A stretch of 64,000 nucleotides of DNA from Liolophura sinensis. Lineage: Eukaryota > Mollusca > Polyplacophora > Chitonida > Chitonidae. A program made the position numbers and the translations under genes. The stretch lies in contig NC_088300.1 in assembly GCF_032854445.1 (NCBI RefSeq), forward strand, positions 38,718,458 to 38,782,457. Direction: 5' to 3'. The notes below the pieces were generated by a model, which had not been told where the DNA came from, made no database searches, and saw nothing but the letters and a program-made list of their open reading frames with translations. This document shows, piece by piece, positions 49,780-61,440 of the stretch. Numbering within the stretch: position 1 is the first letter of the stretch; every line of letters starts with the position of its first letter.

Positions 49780-50469
49780 ATGGAAAGGCAATGTACAGCA
49801 AAAACGATACCTTTCATAAAAATAGAAATGTGCGCTTCTGACGTTCACAAAGAAAGGGAAAATGTAAATACCATCCAGAATTTACAGGAAGAAGACGAAA
49901 GTATTGGTAAAATTCCAACCATACACAAGAAATTTTCATTTAACGAGAGTCAGCTTCAAGGTAACAATGAAGACCATGCGTCCGGTAAAGACATATTGCC
50001 GACAATAATGCCACGCCGAAAGAATGGACTTGGAATTCTCACAGGCTATGCGGGTCGTCCAAAGAACATGATCGATAGGATAGGCAGGAGTTTGGTGCCC
50101 GACGCTTCTCGATCATCCGGATGTATGAAAGAAGTACTCCCACATAAGACGTCGCCCGACCCTTTTCTACCTCACAGAAAATCTCGTGATGAACAATCGC
50201 CATCTAGACTAACTGTGTCATCCCTTGAAACACTTTGGGACGGATCTGGACTAGCGAGTTGTGAGCTGCAAGAGTTAAAGGAAACAACAGCTAGGTTGAA
50301 ACTGCCAACTCGACGGCCAAGTTTCGTGGCATGGCATGACCGGTACATCAAGAGACCGCTGTCCATGAGTCGAACATACACGATTCACGAAGCGGAGGAA
50401 ACCAGTCTACTGAGCATGGAACAGAGAAGTCGTATTGATGGCGATCTGGAGGGGATCAAGGCGGATCTG
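49780..50469 (+). CDS. FAM167: FAM167 family protein, exon 1
   Basis: Encodes residues 1-230 from the ATG at 49780 to the donor CTG|GTGAGT (50469/50470), phase 0. Most of it is low-similarity, polar sequence. Near its end ELKETTARLKLPTRRPSFVA matches the conserved L-x2-LT-x-LRL-x-TRRPS(Y/F)-x-W segment of vertebrate FAM167A/B. The protein has no signal peptide or membrane span and is probably cytosolic or nuclear. FAM167A (DIORA-1) has been linked to autoimmune risk and non-canonical NF-kB signalling; its biochemical function is unknown. The start could also be a later Met (MCASD), since the N-terminus is not conserved. Confidence 0.85.
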
Positions 50470-51027
50470 GTGAGTTCATCAAAAAAGAAATTACGAGGAG
50501 TACATATAACGCTATCATCTGAATAAAACCAACAGATAAATAGATAACATTTAACTTAACACGCTTGTATCATGTAAACATGATATACCACAGCTATGTA
50601 ATGCATTTTAAACCATTTATGCAGTTCCGGATACACCCCCGGTGTTGAAGGCTAGGATGCAAAAAATACCCAAATTGGCTGAGGTTGTTAAAAACTATGC
50701 CTGGTAAAGAATATACATGTATAAAAAGCTAATAAATTGGCAGACAATCAGTCCTCTGTATTTTCAGTTGTGTCCAGACTTTTCGATATTCCAGGTTTCC
50801 TAGAGCAAATCACAGCTAAAAGATCTCGAAAAGGTTATTAACGAAAGCTTCCAGCACGAATGCTCTGTGCGTCTTCTAGCGCGAATCTGCAACTGGCATT
50901 CATTGTTTTTTATAGTACCATTACAGCTGCTGTTTAGCTGAAATTCATGCTATACTCATTTGAAGAGTCTGAAACCTAACTGCATGTGAGGAGGGCGAAA
51001 GTATGTGGGGAAATTGCAGTTGTTTCC

Positions 51028-51140
51028 ATTATATTTATTTATTTGATTGGTGTTTTATGCCGTACTCAAGACGGCGGCCAGTATTATGAGGGGATGTTCA
51101 CCACCATCCACCAGTTACTTGCAAACCTTCGTACATACTA
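51028..51140 (-). mobile_element. SINE family A fragment in the FAM167 intron
   Basis: ATTTATTTATTTGATTGGTG, TTTTATGCCGTACTCAAGAC and ACCACCATCCACCAGTTACT, minus orientation. Confidence 0.75.
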
Positions 51141-51179
51141 GGAAAGTTTCAGTTATCAGTGGGTGCTTGCATGTTTCAG

Positions 51180-51446
51180 GTCGAAATGCGGTCTATGGAC
51201 AAAAACCTTGCCAAGAACTTACTGTCACTTCGAAGAGAAATAAACAAGTTAAAGCTGGAGATGAGCTGTCAGGAGCATGAGGACTTGCTGGAAGACGCTC
51301 AGGAGGAACTAGAGGCGCTTCAAGAACTCTCCGAAATGTGCGACTATCCTCTGGATGAACTAAACTTTGGTGAAACCCTCAGGCCGTTGAAAAATATCGG
51401 TGTGACCAGACTAAATCTCAGTGCTAGGAGATTCTCCACTTGTTAA
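51180..51446 (+). CDS. FAM167: FAM167 family protein, exon 2 (C-terminal, coiled coil)
   Basis: The acceptor is CATGTTTCAG at 51170-51179, phase 0. The exon encodes residues 231-318: a coiled-coil-like stretch (LAKNLLSLRREINKLKLEMS) and the family C-terminus IGVTRLNLSARRFSTC, which corresponds to the conserved IGVTRMN-x2-SRRFS-x-C end. Joined to exon 1 it gives a complete 318-residue protein. The 710-bp intron contains a SINE fragment. No AATAAA was found close to the stop. Confidence 0.9.
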   Translation, partial: VEMRSMDKNLAKNLLSLRREINKLKLEMSCQEHEDLLEDAQEELEALQELSEMCDYPLDELNFGETLRPLKNIGVTRLNLSARRFSTC

Positions 51447-51779
51447 TAATTCTTCGTTTAAATTTGTCCATACCGCATAGCTTAGAAAACTACTAGAATC
51501 ATATTTGTTTTGCAAATATTAAGACAAACACATTGCTACAGTACGTGTGGTTTATACATACGTGTACCATCCTACAGAGGAAACAGCAGTGGAAATAATA
51601 CTCTCCTCAGACACAGGATGTAGTCTTGTATAGTCTACCTAAAGTTATTAGGTTATACATAGGGTCTATCGTGGAAACAGTATGTAAATATCAACCTGTT
51701 CGTGTTTTATAGCCGCGTCCTCATTCTCAATTATTGTAACGACTGGAGAGCTTTAGATTGACAGAGGCATTACTTATGG

Positions 51780-51865
51780 ATAACAACTCCTTGATTTATT
51801 GTGTTGGTGACGTTTCGATGTAGGTTCTTACATCGTTATCAAACCATATGAAATTACGGAGAGAC
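51780..51865 (-). mobile_element. Penelope-like terminal remnant with hammerhead-like hairpin
   Basis: On the minus strand GATAACGATGTAAGAACC pairs with itself through CGATGTA..TACATCG and is followed by AAACGTC. Penelope-like elements carry hammerhead ribozymes of this shape near their ends; here the core CUGAUGA is replaced by UUGAUAA, so activity is doubtful. Confidence 0.4.
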
Positions 51866-52029
51866 CAGACAACATGTATACACTAAGAGAGAGAGTGGTG
51901 TCAAAAACAGTGGCTTCAGGGTTTAAGGCGGTCACTGTCTAATCTGATGAGGTCATTGTAGGCGCTCGGTAGGTGGTACCCGCTGTCTCGGTTAAGCTGT
52001 GGATTGTGTCGTCATATACGTGACAGAAT

Positions 52030-52302
52030 TTGAGAGCAAGTTGGTTCCGTAAGGTAGAGGACACATTCGTAGCACTAACCAAAACTGACAACCCCCAGTC
52101 CCTACTTGACCACCCCAACACCCAGAACAGCAGGATACAGTTCACCATGGAACAAGAATGCAACCAAACCATACCGTTTCTGGATGTACTTATCACCAAG
52201 AGGAACGACAAACTTCTCACTTCAGTATACCGCAAATTCACGCACTCATACCAATACGTGAATTATCAATCTAACCAACCTAATCGGATCAAGAGGAGGT
52301 AG
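52030..52302 (+). pseudogene. Penelope-like reverse transcriptase fragment
   Basis: The frame contains KVEDTFVAL (degraded RT motif C, usually Y-V-D-D-T-F; the first catalytic Asp is replaced by Glu), then PFLDVLITKRNDKLLTSVYR and a TH-x(5)-Y-x-NYQSN stretch. The order DDTF, FLDV, VYRKPTHT, Y is characteristic of Penelope-like element RTs. Only the palm/thumb end remains, with no endonuclease domain, so it is a dead fragment. It sits between the convergent FAM167 and HAAO genes. Confidence 0.75.
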
Positions 52303-52309
52303 GAAGTGA

Positions 52310-53770
52310 TGTCAGACAACACAACATTTGTTTCTGATGATACTTAATACAAATGCATTCTCTTTAAAGTGCATGCGCAACATGATTATAACACCTGAAA
52401 CAATTTTTTTGATGAACGCCAATTATAGTTCTGTGCGAGGGTGTTAGTGGTGAATCTAATCCTACATGCGTCGCACGGGCTTCAATTTTCATAGGTCAAG
52501 CTTGTCAGTTGTGGCAGTGAGGTAAAGCGATCGTAGATAGTGGCACGTGCGCTGTATGGAGTGTGACGGGGGACTTTAATTTCGAGCTGACTCAGCAGAA
52601 AAAATTTCCTTCACATTCATCGCAACTAAATTTCCATTTTCTACCATATTAAAGGAAATATGTTGGAGGGTGCTGACAAAGAACTTCCATACTGACAGCT
52701 TCTTATATGAGGGCTAACGGGAAAACAGTGGTTTTCATCCTTAATCTGTCGCCTGGTTTGACCTATGCATTTTTACCATAACCTCAACATATAAGGCAGT
52801 ATGCTACAAATTTCGATTCACAGGATAAACTCCATTTCACTTTAAATATAGAATTGATATCAAATGTAATAATGGGCCCTGTATGTAATAATAATAATGT
52901 AATAATGGTTACAAGCTCCACACGCTTTCTCCATTATCATATTCATTTTATTACAACAAATTTTGAATAAACACAAAATACATGTAAATGCAAAAAGAGC
53001 ATTCAGATCATAGAAACTGATACACAGTTATGAATATAAACATCCGATGATACATTTGCAAGTATTGAAAGATGAGGCTAAAATTGTATATTTGTACAAA
53101 AATATGCCAAGTCTATGGACATGGAAGTATTGATTATGCAGAGAATCATTGTTCAAGTGAGATACATACCACTTTTTGTTTCTTGAATAAAAATTATTAT
53201 GTTTTATGATATTGTTTATAACTAAAAAAAAATTATTTTAGTAAAAAAAATTTCTACCTGTTAGGTATTAACATAAAAGGACAACCCTAAAGACTGGATA
53301 GGCTAAATGTCTACCTGGCATTTGGATATTCGTTTATCTTAATTCCAGATATCTACGCCATGTCTGGTCATGCTATTTCCATACATCTGACTAACAAAAT
53401 GACCACAATTAACGGCTATGTAATATTTACGACCTGTTGCTGGGTTGATTTAAAACTATGAACTGAATTTCAGGAAAGTACTCTTAAAATTTGAAGGAAA
53501 AAGAAACAAGACTGGTAGAAATGCAAATTAAGAGTGTGTTCCCTCTAAAACCTGGCCAATCCAAAACCTGGCAATCCAACATCAGAAGAGGCTACCAGTA
53601 CCTGACGGTACTGTTTTGTGAATATACTGTGCCAATGATCATCAACGAGCAAAATTTGACCTTCATTTATCAAATTCATATTTTGGTGTTCTTTACAAAT
53701 CTTTCACTAACACCCGATACCTACAGCCTTGTATCATGTGTATGAGCATTCGGAAGTTCACTCCTTGTTA
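52310..53770. other. AT-rich intergenic DNA and HAAO 3' side
   Basis: No gene recognised. The right end must contain the HAAO 3' UTR; the nearest minus-strand AATAAA I see is near 52947, so the real signal may be a variant. Confidence 0.4.
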
Positions 53771-53773
53771 CCC

Positions 53774-53846
53774 TCATTCCGTTTTCTTCGATGGGTCCTG
53801 ATAGCAGACTAGTGTCACAGAATCTTCTTTATTATTTCCCTCATAC
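53774..53846 (-). CDS. HAAO: 3-hydroxyanthranilate 3,4-dioxygenase, last exon
   Basis: After the acceptor TTTCTTCAG the exon gives one base completing an Arg codon, then YEGNNKEDSVTLVCYQDPSK and KTE before the TGA at 53776-53774. This aligns with the vertebrate C-terminus (W-E-x4-SVALSVTQDP-x2-KKP). Phase matches the preceding exon exactly (2 + 1 bases). Confidence 0.85.
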
Positions 53847-54954
53847 CTGAAGAAACATAGAAATAGTGATTGTGAGTACCGTAAATACACCAGTATACTT
53901 CGTACTTACCACCCACCACCCACCACCCACCACCACCCCACCCGCCCAAATCAAACTTTTCATCAAGGGTGCGTATTATACAGTAGAATGGGAGTCGGGT
54001 GATTTATTTCCATCAAAACTGGCTGTTCATAAGTCTCCCGAATGGTCAGCAAATGTGTCGGAAACCGAAAATAAATATAGCTACCCTCAACTTGCCAATA
54101 TGTAACTAATAAAAATGTTCAAAACAAAACAACAAAAGAAATTGATCCATGACATGTAACTCAGATTTTAAAGAAAACAAAGGCGAAAATGCAGAATAAA
54201 TATTTACATAAAAAGAAGGTCAGGTCCGAGCCAAATGTAGGTCAACTGTTCATTTGCATAAGCACTTGGCTTTAGGCTGCACTCACATTAAGGGTTTTTC
54301 AGGCCGTTCATTGGCAAATCATCCGTTGTAAATTCTGTTCGTCATCAAACATTTTTAAATTTTGGTAGAGCCAGTCATTTTTTATAGAGGAGCCTCTAAC
54401 TTTGAAAGATTTCATAAGGTTACTGCGAGTCAATGAACGCCTGCCTGGTACAGCTGCACTAACACGACTCGTCAAAAGGTGTCAAATCTGGGGCTTATCA
54501 GAAAAGTGCTCACGCATAATAAACCATAAAGCACAGGGATACAATCTCAGCTAACCACTGTGTGAGGATCTTCAGTATTTGACTGATAGTGGATTTGTTG
54601 GTTTGAAATGTATTTATATTGTATTTACTGGAGACCGAACTTAAATGAGGTTTTACTTTCAGCCTCAGTAGTACGGCTGTTTTACTGCCATGCAGTCTAG
54701 AAAGCCTTTCATAACTTTCTCTGCTCTCTTGCTTTCTAGGCTGTGAGGTTTATGTGTTTATTATTTCCTCCAGAAGTCAACAAAATAAGTTGTTTACATC
54801 TGCAATGACAATGTCTGACCTAAATATGGTAGTACATGTAACCCTTACTGTATCCAACTGTAACCCCCAGTTTCACACAGCCTATAAACTGTATATCTGC
54901 AGAAAGTGAGGGCCAGCTTTAAAGTTTCTAGACAATGGTAGAGAGAACACATAC

Positions 54955-55037
54955 CTGACACCTGCCTTAACCAACACAGAACCATTTTCCTCGAGACGCC
55001 ACTGTCTATCCTTTACCCTTAGGTCACAGCTGCCTTC
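54955..55037 (-). CDS. HAAO: 3-hydroxyanthranilate 3,4-dioxygenase, internal exon
   Basis: Bounded by acceptor TGTTGACAG and donor TCAG|GTATGT. It reads EGSCDLRVKDRQWRLEENGS and VLVKAGV, matching the family segment EG(S)-x-V-x4-R-x-LSLAPDDSLLVLAG of the second cupin subdomain. Enters in phase 0 and leaves with two bases. Confidence 0.85.
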
Positions 55038-56268
55038 CTGTCAACAGATAGGTGCACAACACCAGTGAGGTACTGTATCATAAATAATAAAACGGTCTCC
55101 TCATACAGCAAGGTCAACCTTCACTGCTAACAGGTCAATATTACAGAAACACAAATTGCCTCTACTTGCTGCTTATACCGCTTCCCATGTCTTCCAAAAA
55201 ACATTTTCTTCAAAACAGAAAAAAACGAATGACACACTGTAGCCGTGGATGACTTCAGATGTCAGCGGTTACTTTAATACTGGAAGATGTATTCCATGAA
55301 TTTCATAGATTCTCATCGGTCATTGTTTTACAGCTAGGACAGAAACAAATATATAAGGCCAGGAATAAAAAGATGTTCGTTGGGCATGACCTGACCATCT
55401 CTCCATGGCAAGTTTTTATTGGGATTTTGACAGAAGTTTGTTTCCTACACTATTGTTGTTTGGATAAGGTCGGGTTTAGTTAAAGAATAAACAAAGAATT
55501 TCTTAAGGACGGCCTACATGTAATGTAAATAACGGTACACAGAATATGAACTTGGTAAAGGTTCTGCACATACTGCTAAAGTACCCATGATGTAGAGACA
55601 CTGTCAGGAAAACAGATCTGACATTTGGCATCATTCAAACTTTTGTCTTGCGAAGAATCAGGCTAGCCTTGAAAGGATCATTTATCCTAATGCGAATGGT
55701 CAAAGCAATAAGCTGAATGGTGAGATTTGCCAAATTTACACATATATACCTGATCATTTTACTAAGTTTGCTGTTGTAAATAAACTGTCTCTAGAAAGCA
55801 TTCTATAATTTCACATACACGAGTAAAACCTATAACGGGGCAATAAGCAGGTGCTTATCGATATGCAGGTGTCTTACTATATTTACCGAGTTTATGGCAT
55901 GTGTAAAACTATGGCAATAGCCATGGCCATTCTACAAGGCTTCACAAAATCCTACGGCTAAACATGATACTGCGTAAGTAGCAAATGATATTTTATCTGC
56001 AGACAACTGTGTCATCATCTTTTTCTTCCAGTTACATTGTACATTTAACACGACACACATACACAGTCAATGTTATCAACTTTGACATGTTTGAAGGCTG
56101 TATTTTAGTATGAAATGATAAGATTTAGTCTACAGCCTCTTGGTACTAAAGGGAGGTAATTTCCAGCACATGCTTGTAACAAGAGCTTACTTATACATAG
56201 ACATGGAAATACCTATTTAAACAGTGCTACCATAAACAATAACCACCTTAAAAGACTAAACTGCTTAC

Positions 56269-56337
56269 CAGTTGCCATAAAAATGTTTCCAAATGAGCTT
56301 GTTCTCCGGAAAACTGTCCTTTACCGAACAGCATTAC
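56269..56337 (-). CDS. HAAO: 3-hydroxyanthranilate 3,4-dioxygenase, internal 69-bp exon
   Basis: A 23-codon exon, VMLFGKGQFSGEQAHLETFL then WQL, between acceptor TTTTCTTCAG and donor CTG|GTAAGC, phase 0 at both ends. It matches the family segment QV-x2-YG-x-G-x(9)-VWLWQL. Confidence 0.87.
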
Positions 56338-56427
56338 CTGAAGAAAAGTACAGTACAAAATGGCCTCACATACTAAGAACAAAATTGAAATGAACGATAA
56401 TGCTCCTATTCAGGCCTTGGAATGGAG

Positions 56428-56785
56428 TGAGTGAGTGCTTGGGGTTTAACGTCGTCCTCAACAATTTTTCAATCATAGGACGACGAAGGAATCCTTAGGG
56501 TGTATGTAATGTACCTCTTTGTTGCAGGACGGATTTCCACCGCTCTTTTATCTAGTGCTGCTTCACTGAGACGACTTACCACAGGCAAATAAGCCGTCCC
56601 GCCCAAGCCATTATACTGATACTGGTCAACCAGTCGTTGCACTATCCTCTTCATGCTGAACGCCAAGCAAGGAAGTTACAACTTCCTTTTTTTAAAGTCT
56701 CAGGTGTGACTCGACCCAGGATTGATCCTGGATCTACCGCTCCCGAAGCGGATGCTCTACCAACTGTGCTATCCTGGCCGATTCC
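56428..56785 (-). mobile_element. SINE family B in an HAAO intron
   Basis: Plus-strand GAGTGAGTGCTTGGGGTTTA, CGTCGTCCTCAACAATTTTT to CCAACTGTGCTATCCTGGCC; minus-strand insertion. No clean target duplication seen. Confidence 0.88.
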
Positions 56786-57256
56786 GGCCTCTATGATCAC
56801 GTGAAGTTTGACACAAATTCTACATCTACAGGATGATGACAGTACCACTGGGGAAATTGTAACAGTTTTGGCGTCCACAGAATCTAAAGAGCCTCAATTA
56901 CCAGTATGAGCCGTATAAGGGCAATACTGACAGCGACACAACGGCCCAGCCGGAGTGTTATTGGCAGTGATGAGGTCAGCTGTTTGCCTGATCCCAGTTA
57001 AACTAGCCAACAATGTTCTGTGTTAAAAAAGCACAGTGACCATATTATAAAGCTTGACCATTAGGTAACCTGTGGAGATCCTAATTCTGTCAGGATGTAC
57101 ATGTCATACTTCCAAAGAGAGGTGACCTCTCTTTGTTCACTTCATACAGTATATGGAATGAGATAAAAGTATCAATTTCTCTATCTCAAAACGTCACAAA
57201 ATATATTTTTGCACCTGTTAGCTCTGAGGATGACTTTCAACATGAGTACAACTGAC

Positions 57257-57405
57257 CTCAAATTGTGAGCCATTGCCATAGAGGGTTACAGCGCCATTCT
57301 TCATCAGCTCTTTTCGATTTTCTTCAAGCCAGTTTTTCAGGTAAATGGGGTCATCAATACTAACTTCTTCATCAATAGAAACAGGTGGCTTCTCAGAAAT
57401 AGTGC
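57257..57405 (-). CDS. HAAO: 3-hydroxyanthranilate 3,4-dioxygenase, exon (first visible)
   Basis: Acceptor TATCAATAG at 57414-57406, donor GAG|GTCAGT at 57257/57256. It reads TISEKPPVSIDEEVSIDDPI then YLKNWLEENRKELMKNGAVT and LYGNGSQFE, corresponding to human HAAO around residue 165-215. The enzyme opens the ring of 3-hydroxyanthranilate with O2 in the cytosolic kynurenine pathway that leads to quinolinate and NAD. The four exons here join in frame to 123 C-terminal residues. The iron ligands (two His, one Glu) are in the N-terminal cupin, encoded by exons I could not find in the window; they are expected beyond the polymerase element on the right, possibly past 64000. Confidence 0.87.
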
Positions 57406-57844
57406 CTATTGATAAAAGATATAAACCCAATAAATGGTCAATTTCCTCTTTAAAAGATAAACATGGAAGCAACTGCCGACATTGAAAAAATAAATATACT
57501 CTCATGCCCTAAATCTCTGATCCTTACAACTGGAGAGAGATTCACTGGTGACATTTACATAGGCAAAGTCTGAGTTCAACATTTCCAGTTATTTTCGATG
57601 AAAAATAAAGCAAATCTTTAAACTTCACTGTTTAGCTATAAATTTTGGCTGCTAGGAATTATGCACATTCCCCCAGAGTAAGCAGACATGCTCTAATAGT
57701 TCACCAGCTTACAGGCCAATGTCATGTTAAATTTGACAAAGATCCACTTCTATTTCAGGGAATAAGGCATGGACAAGCCTAGCTTGAAAAGCAGACAGAG
57801 CAAACAATATATGTCTTTCCCAAGATGGTTTTAAAACATAATAA

Positions 57845-60800
57845 TTAAATAGACAGACACAACTCAACCAGGTTGGTCAGCTTTGAACTCGTATATCTTC
57901 TCTTCTTCTCGAAGAGGGCCTCTTTGTACTGCTTATGGCGGATGTGCTTTTCCACAAAACCCTTTTTCACGCCCTTGGCCTTCTTTATGTTGGCTCCGCC
58001 GGCCTCCAGAATGGAGTACATCTTGGGACGCAGACCTATGTATTCGGCGATCGGCCGCCCCACGTACTCGTCCTTCATTTTCCCCAAGACCTTTATATTT
58101 GCTACGCTCTGCAGGGGGTGGTCTTGTGGGTAATCTGAGGTGTCGTACAGGTTTGCATTCTCAGCCATATCCCTATAAACATCATAAGTCTGAATCTCGA
58201 GTAGCAGATTATCCGTGTCAGTGTGGAGGAGCTGGCAGCGCTCTCCGTACTGGGCCTTCATGTGGTTGTAGTAGAAGTCGTACATCAGGTGCTTTGAGAG
58301 ATCTAGAATGCTTATGCCCACGTAGATAGGTCGGTTTAGGACTAGACGGGTCTTGTGCATCTGAATCGCTGCGAGGTCATCATCAAATATGTTTGCCCAT
58401 GCGAAGCTCGGGCTGGCTATCAAGCGTCGGAGCTTGTCATCTTCTCCAGAGCGTACCAGCTTGACGTCCACACGCTTCCGAAGGTTCTCCATGGTTTTTC
58501 CGAAGACCGAGTTGTTCATTAGCTTGTACAAGTCCTTCTCGAATTTACTCGCGGCCGTTTTTCGGAGCTCGGTGTTCATCCTGATATAGGGTTCCATCCA
58601 AGGGATCTGGGCGAATCTCAGGGCCCGGTGAACCTTTGTCAGGCGCATTCCCAGAGATAGATACAACTGTAGGTTCCGGTAGTGCAGGACGTACCGTTCC
58701 TTGTTGCAGAGGTTGGGGACCAGCTTTTCGACCTCGGTAGGCGCTTTCTTGCCGAGAAGGCCGTGCTGATAGTCTGACATCCACTCCTTCTGGACCACCA
58801 GACGCTCTGGGGCTAATGGGTAGCCGTTATGTGTGTTATGTAGGTCGGCCGGATACTCTAGGTCGACCTCGAGGATGTAACCAGAAGGACTGTCGTGTGG
58901 GTGGGTAGCAATCGTTTCACCGAGACGCTGCGCGTCACCTACCCACTGAAAGCCGCCCGTTGGAAGAAACTGACTCATAGCCCAGCCATATAGATTATTG
59001 GCGTCTAGGTATTGGATGTAGCTGTTTGGACTTTCGGGGTTGTATCCCTCCACCTGCGGATTATTGGCTTTGGCGTGTCACTTACTTACCATGGAGATTA
59101 ATCCTCGCCACCCCTTCTCAATGAAGAGATGTTGGTCATAGTCGGTCAACAGCTCCAGCTCTACCCCGGTCTTCTTGAACAGTGCATCCCACGAGAGACA
59201 TGGGCTCGTAAAGTAGTGAGTGGGGTCCAATCCATACTGCCGTAAACAAGTCTTCCGGAAGGCCTCAAACACATCAGCCAACAGGAGCACGTCTGTGCGG
59301 CAGTAAAGGTCTGTGTAGTCTCCCAGATTGGTGCAGTCAAATACCTTCCATACCTGTTGAGCATGGATGTAGTCCTCATCGCTAATGCCTGAGACTTTGA
59401 GCTTACTGTAGAAAGCCTCTTTAGGTGGGAGGCTGGACTCGTAGAAGCGCTCCCAGGAGTCCATATACTCATAGGGGTAGACACCCTTGCGCATGAGTAA
59501 CTTGCATTTTTCTTCGGCAGGCTGATACCGGGCTGTGATGTGGAAAGCCTCAGGTTTGCTGGCCTCTACCAGATTGTCAAGGGAAGTCGGTAAGAATTGA
59601 ACGCTGTCGATGAAGCGGAGCTGCCCCAGCAAGAAGGAGATGTACTTTTCCGTGTTGTTGGGGATGCAGGAGATGCGGCCCTCCACCTTACTTATGGCTT
59701 GTATCAAGAGGTGCCCGTTGTAGCCCCGTAGGTTGTGGAAGACTACTGGTATGGCTGTCTTAGGACCCAGCCGCAACTATGGGCCACGCCTCTGTACTTG
59801 CCGGTGATATGGTAGTGATCGCGCACAGAATCGGGCGCCTAGAGGCTTCTCATACACGTGACAGGTTGCAGCGTTGTTGTGGACCTGCCAGTCCTGGGGA
59901 GTCATCCTCATGGCTATAGGGTTAGCTAGAACATTTTGGATTTCCCGCTCCTCCTGCCGGAGAGCTCTGAGGAAGTGTTCAATCGCCTCAGAGCCTCTGT
60001 ATTCCACGGGGGGTTTTGTGCGACCGTCGCAACGCACCACAACATAGCAGTAACTGCAGGGCTCGTGGTGCTGAGTCTTTTGAGTGCTGCTCTCTGTAGG
60101 TGACGGCGGCGGGCCTTCAACCTTTCTGGTCAGAGCCTCGAAGTTGGCATACATGATGAACGGAGCCGGTAGCTGTTTGTGGTGGTTCTGGATGGTGAAC
60201 TTGTTTTCCACCTCCTGGGGCATTTCCACCCTCACCACCGTCTGGCCAATCCAGCCTTATGCGCCTCGAGCAGGTCCTCCCTTGTTTAGCCGTGTAGGCA
60301 GCGCTCGCAAGTGTTTGCGATTTGGCGCCTTACTTTCTTGGTATAGGAGCTGATTCAGGTCTTTTATCCACGTATAATGGAATTTGCCTGCCTTCTCAAT
60401 CAGCAGCAGATTGATTCGGGGCGTGTCGCCGGGCTTCTTGCTGAGGCGGTGCACGACCACGCCCTTGTCCCACCCGAACACGTTGATGGCGAGGTCGTTC
60501 TTCCCCTCCACTTTAGGGATCTGAGAGATGGGTGTGGGGGCGTCGATCCCCCCCAAAGTCAAGACCATCATTGGGGTGATACTTTGTTGGTCTCTGGGGG
60601 TTTCTGGCGGCTGGAAATAAGGCAGACTGGAGTGCCCATCGGAGGCAGTCGTCGTCTTTGTTCTTCACGTTGATGACTGTTTTCTTGTTACTCACGGCTG
60701 CAGGTAGGGGGATGTAGGACCCGCCTCTCAGCGGCTGATACCTTGCCATGTCAAGCCAGAGTGTTTGCACGCTATTTACAGCCCACCCTGACCCTCGCTG

Positions 60801-61165
60801 CGTCCATTTCTCTAGCGCCTCCTGGATGGTGGGGAAGACCTTATCTAGAGCCCCGTCAATGTCACCGACCTCTAGGAGGGCCTCCTGTTTGCTGTGTAGT
60901 ACTGGGCTGGTATACTCTTCACTGCCATCGGCGTGGGCCTTTCGCAGCTAAACCTGAGGCCTAGTTGGAACTTAACCCCGCTGAGTGCCAGGATCTCTTC
61001 TTCTAGCTTCTGGCGAATAATGGCTCGAATTTCTTCCAAGAAGGCTACTGGGTCCGTCCAAACGCCTTCGGGTACGCCCATCTGCCAGACCCGGAGGAGA
61101 TTCCTTATGGCCCGGCCGGTGTTAGTGAATTCTAGTTTCTTTTCACCCTGTATTCCGCCTAGCAA
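57845..61165 (-). pseudogene. Polinton/adintovirus-like protein-primed family B DNA polymerase, broken
   Basis: A decayed replicase read from about 61165 down to 57845. N-terminal landmarks: RGGSYIPLP and DDDCLRWALQSALFP (60513-60770), then INVFGWDKG (60257-60571), then CERC. The exonuclease part follows: YANFEAL (60143-60145 is the changed codon), FHNLRGYNGH and YCRTD. The polymerase part is in one frame, 59053-57845: YLDANNLYGWAMS (motif A), KLMNNSVFGK (motif B), HTDTDN (motif C). Breaks: frameshifts near 60890, in the poly(C) tract at about 60548, around 60305 and 60250, near 59835 and 59785; a stop near 60278 and a single in-frame TGA at 59080-59078. The Exo I and Exo II aspartates read as Asn, so proofreading would be lost even if the frame were intact. 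No capsid, integrase or protease gene is visible, so this is a partial copy. It lies upstream of the visible HAAO exons on the same strand. Confidence 0.88.
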
Positions 61166-61440
61166 TCATCCAACACCTCGTTACTGAGGGGGTTCTTGAC
61201 GTCTTGCTTCAACTCCTCGTTACTTCGGGAGTTCTTGATGTCTTGCAGCCGTTTCCACTCAGCCACAGCAATTCCCCTGCAACTCTTATCACAGAGCTCC
61301 GTGGAGCCGATGAGAAGCCACCGGCAATTATTGAGACTCCTTGGCATGTTGTCTTGCTTCCCAGCCGTTTTATTGCCTGTCGAGGATCCCCTGCAATTCT
61401 TCCAAGGCATTGTGGGACCGTGGGTACTTGGGCCGCACAC
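61159..61440 (-). pseudogene. Truncated Cys-rich leader copy joined to the polymerase side
   Basis: Shares the block RSLNNCRWLLIGSTELCDKS with the leader at 61949..61593 but then diverges after the second Cys and runs into a short internal repeat (KNSRSNEELKQD / KNPLSNEVLDD). It is a partial duplicate and lacks most zinc ligands. Confidence 0.65.

Noticed and set aside
52030-52241. Minus-strand 100-codon frame opposite the RT fragment
   Set aside because: The plus strand has the reverse transcriptase motifs; the minus frame has none.
57873-58784. Plus-strand and alternate-frame open frames over the polymerase
   Set aside because: They are shadows of the high-GC polymerase coding strand.
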